DNA from: VGJW01 sp035285595
GTDB lineage: Bacteria; Cyanobacteriota; Sericytochromatia; S15B-MN24; VGJW01
Reading direction: 5' to 3'
NCBI GenBank assembly: GCA_035285595.1
Contig: JAYKGV010000034.1
Coordinates: 42,710-106,709 of the forward strand
Length of the DNA: 64,000 bases
Of the stretch, positions 63,937-64,000 are shown one piece after another (the first letter of the stretch is position 1; each line of letters starts with the position of its first letter). The translations under genes were made by a program, and so were the position numbers. The notes under the pieces are model-generated. The model worked only from the letters and a program-made list of their open reading frames with translations, searched no databases and had not been told where the DNA came from.

Positions 63937-64000
63937 GGCGGCATCTTGACCGATGCGTTCAACCCGAGTCAACAAACCCCAGGAAGGAGCAAACGGGGGG

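Overview
The window reads as chromosomal DNA of a high-GC, Gram-negative-type bacterium. Lipobox lipoproteins, an ExbB/ExbD pair and secreted proteases are frequent. No transposase, integrase, phage gene or CRISPR array was seen. RpoB has the cyanobacterial/plastid type of lobe sequence, and a membrane-anchored protein at 43950-45059 resembles the N-terminal domain of the carboxysome protein CcmM. There is no photosynthesis gene. My best guess is a non-photosynthetic lineage of the Cyanobacteriota (Sericytochromatia- or Vampirovibrionia-like). This is inference from sequence memory, not a phylogeny.

Layout. 1-9.6 kb: two lipoproteins flank a 493-base gap that holds a strongly structured element with an intrinsic terminator. 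They are followed by rpoB standing alone (no rpoC, rplJ or rplL beside it), a divergent birA, a small ORF and a subtilisin-like lipoprotease. 9.6-15.5 kb: ExbB/ExbD, then a four-gene leftward operon (diaminopentanoate-dehydrogenase-like enzyme, lipoprotein, second subtilase, asparaginase). 15.5-24.4 kb: a secreted protein, a nitrilase-family amidase, tRNA-CAU, a Ser/Thr kinase with TPRs, two lipoproteins, and a polarity-type module of MglA GTPase, MglB roadblock and DUF4388 protein downstream of an MGDG-synthase-like glycosyltransferase. 24.5-31.5 kb: a BatA/BatB-type von Willebrand cluster, a LolA-like periplasmic protein, a phosphodiesterase-superfamily enzyme, a TPR protein and a PduO-type cobalamin adenosyltransferase.

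31.5-41.8 kb: a compact operon (glycoside-hydrolase-like protein, HAD phosphatase, RNase H, membrane glycosyltransferase). Then comes a YegS-type lipid kinase preceded by a triple 11-bp-period direct repeat resembling the cyanobacterial Pho box, a CheY, an NFACT/RqcH protein, a GT4 and an MFS exporter. 41.8-54.7 kb: two lipoproteins (one with five Asp-box blades), the CcmM-like protein with an isoprenylcysteine-methyltransferase-like protein, a cyclophilin, a two-subunit 3-oxoacid CoA-transferase, an active/inactive M16 peptidase pair, a third subtilase with a clear sigma-70 promoter and terminator, a beta-lactamase-fold hydrolase, a rhodanese, a fatty-acid hydroxylase and a CPXCG protein.

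54.7-64 kb: a CrtC/AttH-like lipoprotein, a DUF2442 protein with a basic tail, a proline-repeat LysM protein whose C39-like domain has Ser in place of the catalytic Cys, and three glycosyltransferases (two GT2, one GT4) that appear to share a C-terminal accessory domain.

Most genes sit in short operons with ATGA/GTGA/TTGA overlaps, and several convergent pairs overlap at their 3' ends. Start sites were chosen from Shine-Dalgarno spacing and signal peptides, so many differ from the longest open frame.
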